Assembly (NCBI GenBank): GCA_028696075.1 | Contig: JAQVHS010000003.1 | Span: forward strand, 1 to 64,000 | Length of the DNA stretch: 64,000 nt | Source of the DNA: Candidatus Gastranaerophilales bacterium | GTDB taxonomy: Bacteria; Cyanobacteriota; Vampirovibrionia; Gastranaerophilales; JAILCC01 | Direction of reading: 5' to 3' | Part shown: positions 17,355-26,274 of the stretch, one piece after another | Layout: each line of letters starts with the position of its first letter | Numbering within the stretch: position 1 is the stretch's first letter | Made by a program: the position numbers and the translations under genes | The notes under the pieces: model-generated | What the model saw: the letters and a program-made list of their open reading frames with translations, nothing else | Told to the model about the DNA's origin: nothing | Databases searched by the model: none

Positions 17355-17383
17355 TTGCAAAATATTATATTACTAAGTATAAT
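17355..17383 (+). promoter_or_regulatory. Sigma-70-like promoter of the CorC-family gene
   Basis: TTGCAA (17355-17360) and a perfect TATAAT (17378-17383) are separated by exactly 17 bases, 30 bases before the ATG at 17414, with AGGAG at 17403-17407. Confidence 0.65.
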
Positions 17384-17413
17384 TAAAGTGAGTGCAGCTA
17401 CACAGGAGAAATA

Positions 17414-18754
17414 ATGAGCGAAGGCGACAGTTTAATCTTTAACTTTTTTATTATCATACTTTTACTATTTGCAAACGGTTTTTTTGTAGCATCAGAGTTC
17501 GCTCTTGTCAGTGTAAGACACACCAGATTGGTTCAATTATCTAACGAAGGTAATTCCAATGCCAAAATTGCACTAAATGCAATTAAGGATTTAGACAAGT
17601 ACATAGCAGCAGTTCAATTAGGTATTACAATTTCAAGTATCGGTTTGGGTTGGCTTGGGGAAGCTACCTTGGTCAGGGTTATGCTTCCCGTGTTTGAATT
17701 TTTGCCTAATTTGATTAAACATACTGCAGCTCATACTATTTCTGTTTCAATAGCTTTTTCCGTAATAACCTTGCTTCATGTGGTTATAGGGGAGTTAATG
17801 CCAAAATCCGTAGCTTTGCAATATCCTGAAAAAACGTCTTTGATAGTTGCGAGGCCTATGCATTATATTACGGTTCTTTTTACGCCGTTTATATTTGTTT
17901 TAAACGGGTTGGGGAACAGTCTTTTAAAGCTTATTAATATTCACCCCGCAAGCAGCTCTCATATAGCCCATTCTACGGAAGAGCTTAATATGCTGATAAA
18001 TGCCAGTTATAAAGAAGGCATGATTAATGAAACAGAAAAAGATATGCTTCAAAATGTGTTTAAATTTTCTGATTTAACCGCTAAGCAGGTAATGGTTCCA
18101 AGACCTGATATGACTTGTATTCCAAGTGATATCACTATAGAAGAGCTTAATAAAATCACCGCAGAGTCCCAATATACGCGATATCCCGTATATGAAGAGG
18201 ATTTGGATAATATTACAGGTATTATTCATATTAAAGATGTTTATGCCGCTAATCTAAAGGGTTCTTTTAACATAGAAGAAATTCTCAGAGAACCTATGCT
18301 TATCCCTGAAACAGTTAATATAGACAGGCTAATTTTAGACTTCAAAAATAAGCACCAGCAGATTGCTATAGTTATTGACGAATTTGGCGGCACCGCAGGA
18401 CTTATAACCGTGGAAGACGTTTTGGAAGAAATCTTCGGTGATGTACAGGATGAATTTGACGAGGAAGAAGAAGATATCATAAGGCTTTCAGACGATGAAT
18501 ATTTAGTTAATGCGATGATGAGAACCGATGAAATATCAGAATTCTTTAAAGTTCAAATTGATGAAGATGACGTTGATACTATAGGCGGTTTTGTAATCAA
18601 ATGTTTGGGTCGTTTAGCCGATTGCGGCGATATAGTAACATTTGAAAACCTTGAGTTTACCGTTGAAGAAATGTCAAAGTCAAGGATTACCAAGCTTCAT
18701 ATCAAAGTTAACGATACACCGCAAGAAACTGACGAGGAGTCATCAGAGGGCTAA
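17414..18754 (+). CDS. CNNM/CorC (HlyC) family membrane protein with CBS pair
   Basis: The 446-residue protein has an N-terminal DUF21/CNNM transmembrane domain (about 1-180; NGFFVASEFALVSVR is a family hallmark), a CBS pair (about 205-325) including VMVPRPDM and GIIHIKDV, and a C-terminal CorC_HlyC domain after DEFGGTAGLITVEDVLEEI. Members are linked to magnesium/cobalt efflux or are called hemolysin-like; transport of divalent cations is the best-supported role for the family. It has its own promoter and ends before the 55-base repeats. Confidence 0.92.
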   Translation: MSEGDSLIFNFFIIILLLFANGFFVASEFALVSVRHTRLVQLSNEGNSNAKIALNAIKDLDKYIAAVQLGITISSIGLGWLGEATLVRVMLPVFEFLPNLIKHTAAHTISVSIAFSVITLLHVVIGELMPKSVALQYPEKTSLIVARPMHYITVLFTPFIFVLNGLGNSLLKLINIHPASSSHIAHSTEELNMLINASYKEGMINETEKDMLQNVFKFSDLTAKQVMVPRPDMTCIPSDITIEELNKITAESQYTRYPVYEEDLDNITGIIHIKDVYAANLKGSFNIEEILREPMLIPETVNIDRLILDFKNKHQQIAIVIDEFGGTAGLITVEDVLEEIFGDVQDEFDEEEEDIIRLSDDEYLVNAMMRTDEISEFFKVQIDEDDVDTIGGFVIKCLGRLADCGDIVTFENLEFTVEEMSKSRITKLHIKVNDTPQETDEESSEG

Positions 18755-18770
18755 AAAAGAGTTGGTAGGC

Positions 18771-18906
18771 ATTTTAGGCAAAAAAATCCCACACCCGATT
18801 CGTGGCGTATACGTTTTAGCCCTGAATTTTAGGCAAAAAAATCCCACACCCGATTCATGGCGTATATGTTTTAGTCCTGAATTTTAGACAAAAAAATCCC
18901 ACACCC
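18771..18906. repeat. 55-base tandem repeat, about 2.5 copies, embedding terminator arms
   Basis: Copies begin at 18771, 18826 and 18881, exactly 55 bases apart; the third is truncated. Each contains GGCAAAAAAATCCCACACCC followed by GATTCGTGGCGTATACG. Read on the minus strand every copy carries GGGTGTGGGATTTTTTTG, the 3' arm and T tract of the tdk terminator. Only the third copy has the matching 5' arm. Confidence 0.85.
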
Positions 18907-18918
18907 TGGGGTGTGAGA
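18890..18918 (-). terminator. Rho-independent terminator of tdk
   Basis: On the minus strand TCTCACACC and GGTGTGGGA form a 9-base stem (one mismatch) with a 4-base loop and then seven T. It lies 20 bases after the tdk stop codon. Confidence 0.85.
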
Positions 18919-18937
18919 GAGGACGCATCATGGCAAG

Positions 18938-19558
18938 TTAGTTCATTACGAACTCTTGTTTTCTTTTGTTTTTCAACTTTCGAATATGGTATTCATTGTT
19001 GATTTCGTAGCAGTCTTGGCATCTGGCTTCATATGATTCATCACCGCCAATCATAATTAGCGGCGAAAATGCTTCTGCAGGCTTGCCGTCAATTAATCTT
19101 TGGGTGCGCACGGCATATTCACTGCCGCATTTTTTACATATTGCGGTAAGTTTGTCGACTTTATCCGCATAGCATAAAAGCTGCGGCATAGCGCCAAAAG
19201 GCTCTTCTTTAAAATCAAGCTCTAAGCCTGAACCTATAACCTTTTTGCCGTCTGCCATTAAACGTCTGATAACCGAAACTATTTTATCATCGAAGAATTG
19301 CAGTTCATCGATTGCAATTATTTCATCATCTTCTTCTATGTAATTAAGAATATCAAAAGCACTATGCACTTTTATAGCTTCATTTTTAGTGCCTACCCGT
19401 GATTGTATATAATTGCTGAAAACTCTTGTGTCTATTGTAGGAGAAAAGACCTTGACTTTTTTATTGGCAATGGTTGCACGTCTTAACCTTCTTAAAAGTT
19501 CTTCGGTTTTGCCGCAACTCATCGGACCTGTTATGAGTTCAAATTTGAAATTATGCAC
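18938..19558 (-). CDS. tdk: Thymidine kinase
   Basis: Tdk phosphorylates thymidine to dTMP in pyrimidine salvage. The 206-residue type II enzyme shows the P-loop GPMSCGKTEELLRR near residue 11, the DELQFF Walker-B-like segment near residue 84, and four zinc-ligand cysteines in CKKCG and CQDC. Length is typical. It is read leftward as a single gene between its own promoter and terminator. Confidence 0.95.
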   Translation of the reverse strand: MHNFKFELITGPMSCGKTEELLRRLRRATIANKKVKVFSPTIDTRVFSNYIQSRVGTKNEAIKVHSAFDILNYIEEDDEIIAIDELQFFDDKIVSVIRRLMADGKKVIGSGLELDFKEEPFGAMPQLLCYADKVDKLTAICKKCGSEYAVRTQRLIDGKPAEAFSPLIMIGGDESYEARCQDCYEINNEYHIRKLKNKRKQEFVMN

Positions 19559-19626
19559 CCAAATCCTCCTTTGTGAAACAACTAAAAATCACTCAATATT
19601 TTCAGTCCATCCCCCTCGATGAGGTT

Positions 19627-19655
19627 ATTATACAATATGTTGTGGTTTTTGTGAA
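19627..19655 (-). promoter_or_regulatory. Putative promoter of tdk
   Basis: On the minus strand TTCACA (19655-19650) is followed after 17 bases by a perfect TATAAT (19632-19627), about 70 bases upstream of the tdk start. Confidence 0.55.
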
Positions 19656-19691
19656 ATGTTTGTAATGTTTTTTAACATTATGGATATTTTA

Positions 19692-19904
19692 TCAATTATC
19701 TAAATCAATCGGCAGAACCAACTTTAAATGCCGTTCGAATTTTTTGTAAAATCCGCAATTGGAAACAGTAAGGCTGTCTTCAAATGATACTACACCCAAC
19801 GCAAGGGCATGAATAAGAGGACAGGCTATGCCGCGTGTGAAATTTTCGCAGCTTATACACTGGTCATCATCTTCAATATGAATTTGTCCTTTATTATAGT
19901 ACAT
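19692..19904 (-). CDS. Small cysteine-containing protein
   Basis: The 70-residue product has a CxxC pair (CISC near residue 16), then a Cys near residue 28 (GIACPLIHAL) and another near residue 49 (VSNCGFYKKF). The spacing suggests a small metal-binding or iron-sulfur-like site, though no family is recognised. It follows the TonB-like gene by 42 bases on the same strand and may be co-transcribed with it. Function is unknown. Confidence 0.65.
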   Translation of the reverse strand: MYYNKGQIHIEDDDQCISCENFTRGIACPLIHALALGVVSFEDSLTVSNCGFYKKFERHLKLVLPIDLDN

Positions 19905-19946
19905 ATTTCTACCCCTGATTCTGATATTTTACTACGTTTTAACAAT

Positions 19947-22247
19947 TTAGAGAGTAATTACGAGTTTTATCGTATATTCTTTTTTATTTATTTTCATAGC
20001 AGGCATTTTAGTATAATTAAGAGTTTCATTTATTGAGCTTATTATTATATCATCGACCTGCTTTGAGCCTGATGATTTGACTATTTTGGCGGATATAACA
20101 CTTCCTAAATCCGAATATGTTATAGCTACGGAAACCTCGTTATTGGGAGCTTTTTCATTTGCCAACAGAAGTTCTTGAGAGAGTGTTGTTTTAATAGAGC
20201 GTCCTGTTAAAGTTAAATATTTTTTAAATTCGGCATTTGCAACTAAGGCTTCAGGCGCTTCCCAGGATGTTTTAGAAATCCTTACGGCACTGTATTCTTT
20301 TGTTATGGCAGTAGCGATAGCATCGTTAATGTTTTGAGGCGAAGGTGCTTTTTCAGGAGTTTTCAAGGCTCCTGGAACTTGAGGTGCAGTTGCGGCGGGA
20401 GGTAATTCTTCATTGTGTCCTGATGCAATCGGTTGATTTACGGCAGGGGGTGTTGCAGGTGCAGGTTCACCCTGATTATTAGCAACAGGCTCAGGAAGCC
20501 GTTCAGATGGAGGCTGCTGCGCTTCGGGTATTGAACTTTCTATTGCGCTGTCAGGATTTATAATCATGGCTATTTCATCCTTATACATTAACCCCGCATA
20601 AGCTACCATACCCAGCAATAAAGCTCCGAAAATTAATAATGTTACCAAGTTTGATTTTTTAGGCTGCGGCTCGGGAGAATATACGTTGACATACTCTCGG
20701 GTTGACGGTGTTTCCTCTTCATGGGGGGCGGTATTAACCTCTTCTTGCTGAGGGGCTTCGGGTTCATTTGATAAAATTTCTTCCGTATCATTATCATCCT
20801 GCATGAGAATACCCAATGCCTCATCATCCAGCTGCTCTATGGCGTCCGATGAAACAGGCTTGTCTGCCAAGTCTGAGAGCATATTAAAAATATCATCCTC
20901 TCCTGCACTTATTACAGGTTCATTTGCTTCCGCTGCTTCGGGCATTGCGTTATCTTCGGTAACAAATTCAGGGTTATCAATATCGATTGAATTTGCAGCA
21001 TTTACATCCTGTTCGTCAAGTTCAAGTAAGTCTAAATCATCAGCTTCAAAATCCAAATCAACATCACCCATATCGGATATGTCGGTTTCATCTTGAGCAT
21101 TGGTTTCCTCTTCAAAAGTGATATTATCTTCAATAATTTCATCGTCAAAAGAATTATCTTCATCTATTATCAAGTCATCAACTGCGGAAAAATCGAGTAA
21201 ATTCTCCTCGTCTTCAAAAGAGTTTAATATATTTTCTTCCTGCGCTAAATCTTCTGTGATATCAGTATCAGAAAGTGTTTCCGGAGGCGCAGCATCTTCA
21301 AAATCAAGCATTTCTTCTTCATTAATCGGGCTTTCCGGTATTTTTTCATCAGGGAATACGGGTTGTTCTGCGTTACTTTCTTCCGTTTCATAGGATATTT
21401 CTTCCATTGCAGCCGGCAGGTCTTCCATTGCAGCCGGCAGGTCTTCTTCAGCTTCAATAGAAAAAGTCAATGACCCCAGTGAAAAGTCTTTTAAATCGCC
21501 GCTGCCTGGTGAAATACCAAAATCAGTTTCTTTGTTTAATACCGCAGGAGCGCTGCTCGCGCTTTGCATAAGGGTGATTTTTTTATCGATTTCACTGTCT
21601 TGTGCAATGGAGATGAAATCACAGTTAAGCGCATAAAACATTTTGTAGTTTTTTCTTAATGTATCACTCATCAGGATATATTTTTGAAAAAACCTCGCCC
21701 CTTCTGCGGATAAATCACCATCAATATAAGCAAGCATAAGTTCTTCCGCCGTGTTTAACGAGGAAGGTGATACTTCATCGGATGCCGGCGATTGGGAGTT
21801 CAAATATTCTTTTAATTCATCAGGGGCTTTAAGCATTGATTTTTCTATGGATGAGGTCGAAACATTATGTCCCGGGATAAAGCCCAGGATTTCCAATTTT
21901 GAAAGAGTTTTAGAAAAATTAACAAAAATAATGACATCGGGAGTATACTTATAATCTCTGTAATCAACGGGTATGTGGACATATTTGTTTGAAGCGCGGT
22001 TGACGGTAGGGACAAACGCTGCTTTTAATCCGTTAATTTTACAGTCAATAATACTCAAATTAAAATTAACTATAGGCAGGTTAAAAACAGAGGTTGAAGT
22101 ATCTAAATGCAGATTGTAATTTTTGGAAAAAGCTTTGCAAATTAAATTCGCCAGATAAATGTTATTGCGCGAATAATCATTCATAATGGGCGCTAAAACT
22201 TCTATATCAATGTTTTTATCTTCTTTTGCTATTGTTAATTTTGTCAT
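19947..22247 (-). CDS. DUF1822-like / TonB-like hybrid protein, 766 residues
   Basis: The protein combines an N-terminal globular part of about 230 residues (similar in style to DUF1822 of cyanobacteria, with a helical YIDGDLSAEGARFFQKY segment), an acidic low-complexity stretch (about 270-530, dozens of Glu/Asp), one membrane helix (about 533-555, TLLIFGALLLGMVAYAGLMY), a Pro/Ala/Gln-rich linker and a C-terminal domain of about 100 residues like the TonB C-terminus (IVKSSGSKQVDDIIISSINE). This topology suits an inner-membrane protein reaching across the periplasm, but no ExbB/ExbD genes are near. A 21-base unit is tandemly duplicated at 21401-21442, giving DLPAAME twice. The DUF1822 similarity is from memory and should be tested. 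Confidence 0.75.
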   Translation of the reverse strand: MTKLTIAKEDKNIDIEVLAPIMNDYSRNNIYLANLICKAFSKNYNLHLDTSTSVFNLPIVNFNLSIIDCKINGLKAAFVPTVNRASNKYVHIPVDYRDYKYTPDVIIFVNFSKTLSKLEILGFIPGHNVSTSSIEKSMLKAPDELKEYLNSQSPASDEVSPSSLNTAEELMLAYIDGDLSAEGARFFQKYILMSDTLRKNYKMFYALNCDFISIAQDSEIDKKITLMQSASSAPAVLNKETDFGISPGSGDLKDFSLGSLTFSIEAEEDLPAAMEDLPAAMEEISYETEESNAEQPVFPDEKIPESPINEEEMLDFEDAAPPETLSDTDITEDLAQEENILNSFEDEENLLDFSAVDDLIIDEDNSFDDEIIEDNITFEEETNAQDETDISDMGDVDLDFEADDLDLLELDEQDVNAANSIDIDNPEFVTEDNAMPEAAEANEPVISAGEDDIFNMLSDLADKPVSSDAIEQLDDEALGILMQDDNDTEEILSNEPEAPQQEEVNTAPHEEETPSTREYVNVYSPEPQPKKSNLVTLLIFGALLLGMVAYAGLMYKDEIAMIINPDSAIESSIPEAQQPPSERLPEPVANNQGEPAPATPPAVNQPIASGHNEELPPAATAPQVPGALKTPEKAPSPQNINDAIATAITKEYSAVRISKTSWEAPEALVANAEFKKYLTLTGRSIKTTLSQELLLANEKAPNNEVSVAITYSDLGSVISAKIVKSSGSKQVDDIIISSINETLNYTKMPAMKINKKEYTIKLVITL

Positions 22248-22261
22248 GACTTCATTTCTCT

Positions 22262-22292
22262 AAAAAACTCTCACCTTTATAAAGATGAGAGT
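22262..22292 (-). terminator. Rho-independent terminator of pgi
   Basis: On the minus strand ACTCTCA and TGAGAGT form the outer stem, and the inner sequence CTTTATAAAG can extend it; six T follow. It separates pgi from the downstream TonB-like gene. Confidence 0.75.
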
Positions 22293-22337
22293 TTTGAAAA
22301 AAATATTCCAATATTAATAAAATATCATCCGAAAATA

Positions 22338-23723
22338 TTATACAGACATTTTTTCCTGAAGGATTCTTGCGGATTCTTCATACCCGCTTCTTCCCATAAG
22401 GGCGTAAGTGTAATTTTTAGCCTGTTCAACTCCCGGCTGGTTAAATGTATCAATATTGTACAAGCAGCCTGCAACAGCTGTTTGTATCATAAACATATAC
22501 AACAGTTGTCCTAAGTAGTATTCGTTCACCTGAGGGATAGATATAGTTACGTTTGGTCTTTGATAATCGGTAAGCGCAACTTTTGTCGAATCAGCTTCCG
22601 CGTCAATCAGGTCGTTAATGGTTTTACCGCAAAGATAGCCGATTCCCGTGTATTCAAATACGTGCGGAACTTCTAAGGTAGTATTAAAATTTTCTACTCT
22701 GATAAAGTTAATAAGTTTATCGTTAGGACCTTCATTGTAAAGCTGGATTTGAGAGTGCTGATCTGTTGCCCCTAAAGCCTTAATAGGAGTAGGACCTGCA
22801 TGGACAACGTTTCCGTTCAAATCAACTTCTTTGCCCAGAGATTCTGCCCAAAGCTGGACAAACCAATCCGATACATATCTTAGTTTGCTTGAATAAGGCA
22901 TCATCACAGTAAGATTTTTACCTTTTTGTGTATCCATTAAATAGTGAATAAGTGCGTTTTGAGCAGCTATGTTGTTAAAAATACTGCGGTCTTGAGCCAG
23001 TTTATCAAAATCACGAACCCCTCTTAAAAGTTCTTTGATATCAATACCTACAAGTGCAAAAGGCAGCAGCCCTACTGCTGAAAACACCGAAAACCTTCCG
23101 CCTACATCATCGGGAACTTCAAAAGTTTTATAGCCTTCCTGCTCTGCTAATTGTCTTAAAACACCGGTATTTTTATCGGTTGTTGCAATGATGCTTTTTC
23201 TGTAATCTTCGCCGACTGCTTCTTTCATGCGATTTTTAATAATCATATAAGCAGACATTGTTTCTGCAGTAGAGCCGGATTTTGTTATAACATTTACCAG
23301 CGTACTTTTTAAATCAATGAAATCAAGTAACCCGTTAATTTGGTCAGGGTCTATGTTATCAACAAAGAAAATTCTCGGCATGTTGTTTCTTTGTTCCGGT
23401 GATAATAAGTTCCAATATGGTTTTAATATAGCTTCCGTAACAGCAATACCGCCAAGCGCACTCCCGCCTATACCCAATACTAAAATATTCTCATACTTAC
23501 CTTGTACGTTTGCGGCAAATTCGTTAATGTACCAAAGGGTATCATCATCATAGCCGAGGTTCATCCATTTTTTCCATTCTCCTCTGGTGTCCTTTTTTGC
23601 ATAAATATCAGAAATAATCTGAGAAATACGCTGGGCATTAGATTCAAATTCCTGTTCGATATTAAGACCGTTCTCCTGACCGATAATATCCGCTTTTACG
23701 TTACGATAATCAAGTTTTAACAT
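22338..23723 (-). CDS. pgi: Glucose-6-phosphate isomerase
   Basis: Pgi interconverts glucose-6-phosphate and fructose-6-phosphate. The 461-residue enzyme carries VLGIGGSALGG, the sugar-phosphate-binding ITKSGSTAETM, GGRFSVFSAVGLLP (active-site region), KEVDLNGNVVHAGPTP and GATDQHSQIQLYNEGP (catalytic Gln/His region). Its length is that of the shorter bacterial type. The gene ends in its own terminator, so it is a separate unit. Confidence 0.97.
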   Translation of the reverse strand: MLKLDYRNVKADIIGQENGLNIEQEFESNAQRISQIISDIYAKKDTRGEWKKWMNLGYDDDTLWYINEFAANVQGKYENILVLGIGGSALGGIAVTEAILKPYWNLLSPEQRNNMPRIFFVDNIDPDQINGLLDFIDLKSTLVNVITKSGSTAETMSAYMIIKNRMKEAVGEDYRKSIIATTDKNTGVLRQLAEQEGYKTFEVPDDVGGRFSVFSAVGLLPFALVGIDIKELLRGVRDFDKLAQDRSIFNNIAAQNALIHYLMDTQKGKNLTVMMPYSSKLRYVSDWFVQLWAESLGKEVDLNGNVVHAGPTPIKALGATDQHSQIQLYNEGPNDKLINFIRVENFNTTLEVPHVFEYTGIGYLCGKTINDLIDAEADSTKVALTDYQRPNVTISIPQVNEYYLGQLLYMFMIQTAVAGCLYNIDTFNQPGVEQAKNYTYALMGRSGYEESARILQEKMSV

Positions 23724-23791
23724 TCATTCACCCCATATACTTATCACTCAATGTATGAATATTATAATTTGCTAAAAAATTTTTTTAAAGC

Positions 23792-24199
23792 TTATTCTTT
23801 TGCAGCTTTAAAAAGGTTATAAATTTCGTCGGGCATTCTTCGGTAGAGTTTGCCGGACTTATCGGTTGTAACACAAGTTATAACAGCTTCTAATATGGGT
23901 TTTCGGGTATTTTTTTCTGTTATTTTTTGGAGAAAGGAAACCTTTAATTTTGTAAGCTCATAAAATGATGTTTCAATAATAAGCTCATCATGCAAAAGCG
24001 CAGAGTTTTTGTACTTTAGACTAATATCAACCACAGGCATAACTACGTTTTTTTCTTCAACCGCTTTCATTGGCGTTCCTACGGCATCTGCAAAGTCACA
24101 CCTTGCCCGCTCCAGCCATCTTAGATAATGTCCATGCCAGACAACCCCGTAAGCATCGGTGTCTGCGTAGTAAACTTTGATTTGCGTATTATGTTCCAT
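23792..24199 (-). CDS. Acyl-CoA thioesterase, hotdog 4HBT/YbgC type
   Basis: The start at ATG 24199 is chosen because AGGAG lies five bases upstream and because a longer frame from 24241 would run through the SRP RNA. The 135-residue product has the hotdog signature YYADTDAYGVVWHGHYLRWLE with the catalytic Asp, and a C-terminal helix. YbgC-type enzymes hydrolyse short-chain acyl-CoA or act on membrane lipids, often with Tol-Pal; no tol genes are in this window. The gene follows the SRP RNA closely. Confidence 0.9.
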   Translation of the reverse strand: MEHNTQIKVYYADTDAYGVVWHGHYLRWLERARCDFADAVGTPMKAVEEKNVVMPVVDISLKYKNSALLHDELIIETSFYELTKLKVSFLQKITEKNTRKPILEAVITCVTTDKSGKLYRRMPDEIYNLFKAAKE

Positions 24200-24226
24200 C
24201 TCTGCTCCTGCCTTCTTAAAAACGAA

Positions 24227-24310
24227 GGCTGACACACCCAAAAATTATCGACTTAATGCTGCTGCGTTCCCGCCCTGACATGGTTCATCGGTTTTTGCCG
24301 TATCAGCCCC
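24227..24310 (-). ncRNA. ffs: Signal recognition particle RNA, small bacterial type (4.5S)
   Basis: On the minus strand the RNA starts GGGGCUGAUAC and ends GUGUGUCAGCC, which pair as the terminal helix. The conserved domain IV follows the pattern UGUCAGG, then a GCG-GGAA-CGC tetraloop stem, then AGCAGCA, all as expected for the Ffh-binding site. Length is about 84 bases, with a short T-rich tail after the 3' end. Its location directly upstream of the thioesterase gene sets the start of that gene. No Ffh gene is in the window. Confidence 0.92.
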
Positions 24311-24383
24311 GTGATTTTTCAATCGAATACATTTTAACATGAACATTCTTGATAAGAAAGTGTGTTTATTCTGTAATATAGTT

Positions 24384-25100
24384 ATGGAAAATAACTTACA
24401 ATCTGATGAGATTACAACTGTTATAAAACTTTTAAACAATAATATTTCTTCTCAAGGTTATTTGGAATACTTGCTTTCAGATGATATGAGGCTGGTTCAG
24501 GTTGCTCTTTTGAATATAAAGCGTGTTTCGTCACAAGAAGAAGCCCGCGCAATATTTCGTATTTTAATAAATCACCCTTCAGAGATAAGGGAATACTGTT
24601 CATTTTTAATCAATAAACTAATGAATGATGAAATGCAGCGTCCTTTTTTTCAACAAAAAATATTTTTAGATATTTTGGAAAAAGCAATATGTGATGTTAA
24701 TCCAAAAGTTTGCAGAAATATTCTGGAGGTTCTGCGTTATTTTGATTTCAGGGACGAGTTGTTTTCGGCTCTTATAAAAAATGCAAATAATATGGTCGTG
24801 CTTTTGCAGGAGTCTAATAAGCAAAAAAATCATATGTACACTAAAAATTCTTTCAGATTGTATTGGAATCTTTTTGGCATTGCACTTTTATCAGAATATA
24901 TAAATTATAATAATTTCAGGGAAAAACTATTGAAATTAATTGATGACACGGTGACTTGCAGAGAGTACACAATCAGAGAAAAAGCTGCTCTTATTTTAAA
25001 AAAGTTAAGCCGGACAGAAGTTTTGACAGAATTTGAAAAATATTTAAATCTGCTCAAAAATGATGAAAATTACTACGTTAAGAGTGTTTTTAAAACCTGA
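24384..25100 (+). CDS. Helical-repeat (HEAT-like) protein of unknown function
   Basis: About 238 residues are predicted as almost entirely alpha-helical, with repeated helix-turn-helix units such as DDMRLVQVALLNIKRVSSQ, DVNPKVCRNILEVLRYF and IREKAALILKKLSR, recalling HEAT repeats. HEAT proteins are scaffolds for protein interactions; no partner is apparent. I prefer ATG 24384; an upstream ATG at 24339 would start just 29 bases from the SRP RNA 5' end and inside its likely promoter. No ribosome-binding site is evident for either. Confidence 0.65.
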   Translation: MENNLQSDEITTVIKLLNNNISSQGYLEYLLSDDMRLVQVALLNIKRVSSQEEARAIFRILINHPSEIREYCSFLINKLMNDEMQRPFFQQKIFLDILEKAICDVNPKVCRNILEVLRYFDFRDELFSALIKNANNMVVLLQESNKQKNHMYTKNSFRLYWNLFGIALLSEYINYNNFREKLLKLIDDTVTCREYTIREKAALILKKLSRTEVLTEFEKYLNLLKNDENYYVKSVFKT

Positions 25101-25139
25101 ATACATGATAGAATATACTGATTTCTTACAATAATGCCC

Positions 25140-26270
25140 ATGAAAAAATACTTATTTTTAACTATTTTAATAGCTTTTGTAACCGCAGGAAAGTCTTACG
25201 GTATCGTTGATATGCCGCAAAGTAAAACAAGTGAGGATAAAACTGTTATCCTTGATATTTCGGGCGAAGAGTTAAATGAGGATAGATCCGTTCAGGACGC
25301 TGTTATAGAAGAGAACAGGCTTGAAACGGGTATTTCGAAATATTATACCTTTGAAAACGGATTATTAAAGCTGCGGGTTAACGATAAATTAAATTTGGAT
25401 TTTGGTTTACTTGGCAGCATGGAATGGAATAATACTCCGGCTCAGGATAATTACAATTCCAATTTCAAATTTAATACCGTTGATATTATATTATCGGGAC
25501 AGTTAAAAGATAATCTTGATTATAAACTTCAGTTTTTGCCGCACAGAAATATCAATGAAAGAACTATATTGGGTGATGTTTGGACGCGTTATAAGTACAA
25601 TAACCACAGTATTTATATAGGCAGAATGCGAAAACCCGTAGCTTATGAACCGACTTTTTCTCCTTATGACCTTGAATTTGCAAATTATTCCCAAATATCA
25701 AGAGATTTTGGTGATTTGAGAGATAGCGGCTTTAAAACGCAGTCCGTTTATAAATATGTCGATATAGCGACAGGTGTTTACAGCAATATGCAAGACAGAC
25801 CATTTTCCTTTAGCCGGGGCGGCTATGAACTTGATAGCTGGGTGTTGTTGAAGCCGATAGCCAATTACCCCGAATTAGGTAATCTAAAGATAGGCGGGGG
25901 TTTTGCTACAGGTAAAAAAGATTATTCGTATAACATATACAGCGCTGCGGCTATTTATGATTATAAAAAATTAGGGTTAAGGGCGGAATATATAAATAAA
26001 GGTGCACCGGAATATAACCTGAAAGACACTGACGGCTATCATATAGATATGGTTTACTCTTTAACGAAGAAACTGCAGCTTGCGCTCAGGTTCGATTCGT
26101 ATAATCCTGACAGGCATGCTTCAACTAAAGACCGTTCAAATGAATACGTTGTAGGCTTAAATTACTACTTAAATAACCGCAATACAATGTTTGTCCTAAA
26201 TTACGCCTTTTGCGACAGGAAATATGATTCGCATCGCATAAGTCTGCAAGCAAGGTATAAGACCTGGTAG
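25140..26270 (+). CDS. Outer-membrane porin, phosphate-selective porin O/P-like
   Basis: An N-terminal signal peptide (MKKYLFLTILIAFVTAGKSYG) precedes a mature part rich in alternating, aromatic beta strands (for example KLQFLPHRNINERTILGDV, HSIYIGRMRKPVAYEPTF) ending in an aromatic C-terminus (KTW). The IYIGRMRKP and region after it resemble the porin O/P family. It would be a 16-stranded-style outer-membrane channel of uncertain substrate; phosphate selectivity cannot be inferred. The C-terminal aromatic residue is the usual Bam recognition signal. A longer start at 25134 is possible. It is convergent with the following gene, four bases apart. Confidence 0.8.
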   Translation: MKKYLFLTILIAFVTAGKSYGIVDMPQSKTSEDKTVILDISGEELNEDRSVQDAVIEENRLETGISKYYTFENGLLKLRVNDKLNLDFGLLGSMEWNNTPAQDNYNSNFKFNTVDIILSGQLKDNLDYKLQFLPHRNINERTILGDVWTRYKYNNHSIYIGRMRKPVAYEPTFSPYDLEFANYSQISRDFGDLRDSGFKTQSVYKYVDIATGVYSNMQDRPFSFSRGGYELDSWVLLKPIANYPELGNLKIGGGFATGKKDYSYNIYSAAAIYDYKKLGLRAEYINKGAPEYNLKDTDGYHIDMVYSLTKKLQLALRFDSYNPDRHASTKDRSNEYVVGLNYYLNNRNTMFVLNYAFCDRKYDSHRISLQARYKTW

Positions 26271-26274
26271 GCGG

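Noticed and set aside
18771-18906. CRISPR array
   Set aside because: The 55-base copies are adjacent tandem repeats with no unique spacers and no cas genes.
20803-21393. Serine-rich plus-strand frames opposite the 766-residue gene
   Set aside because: These are the antisense reading of Glu/Asp codon runs (mostly Ser codons) and not separate genes.
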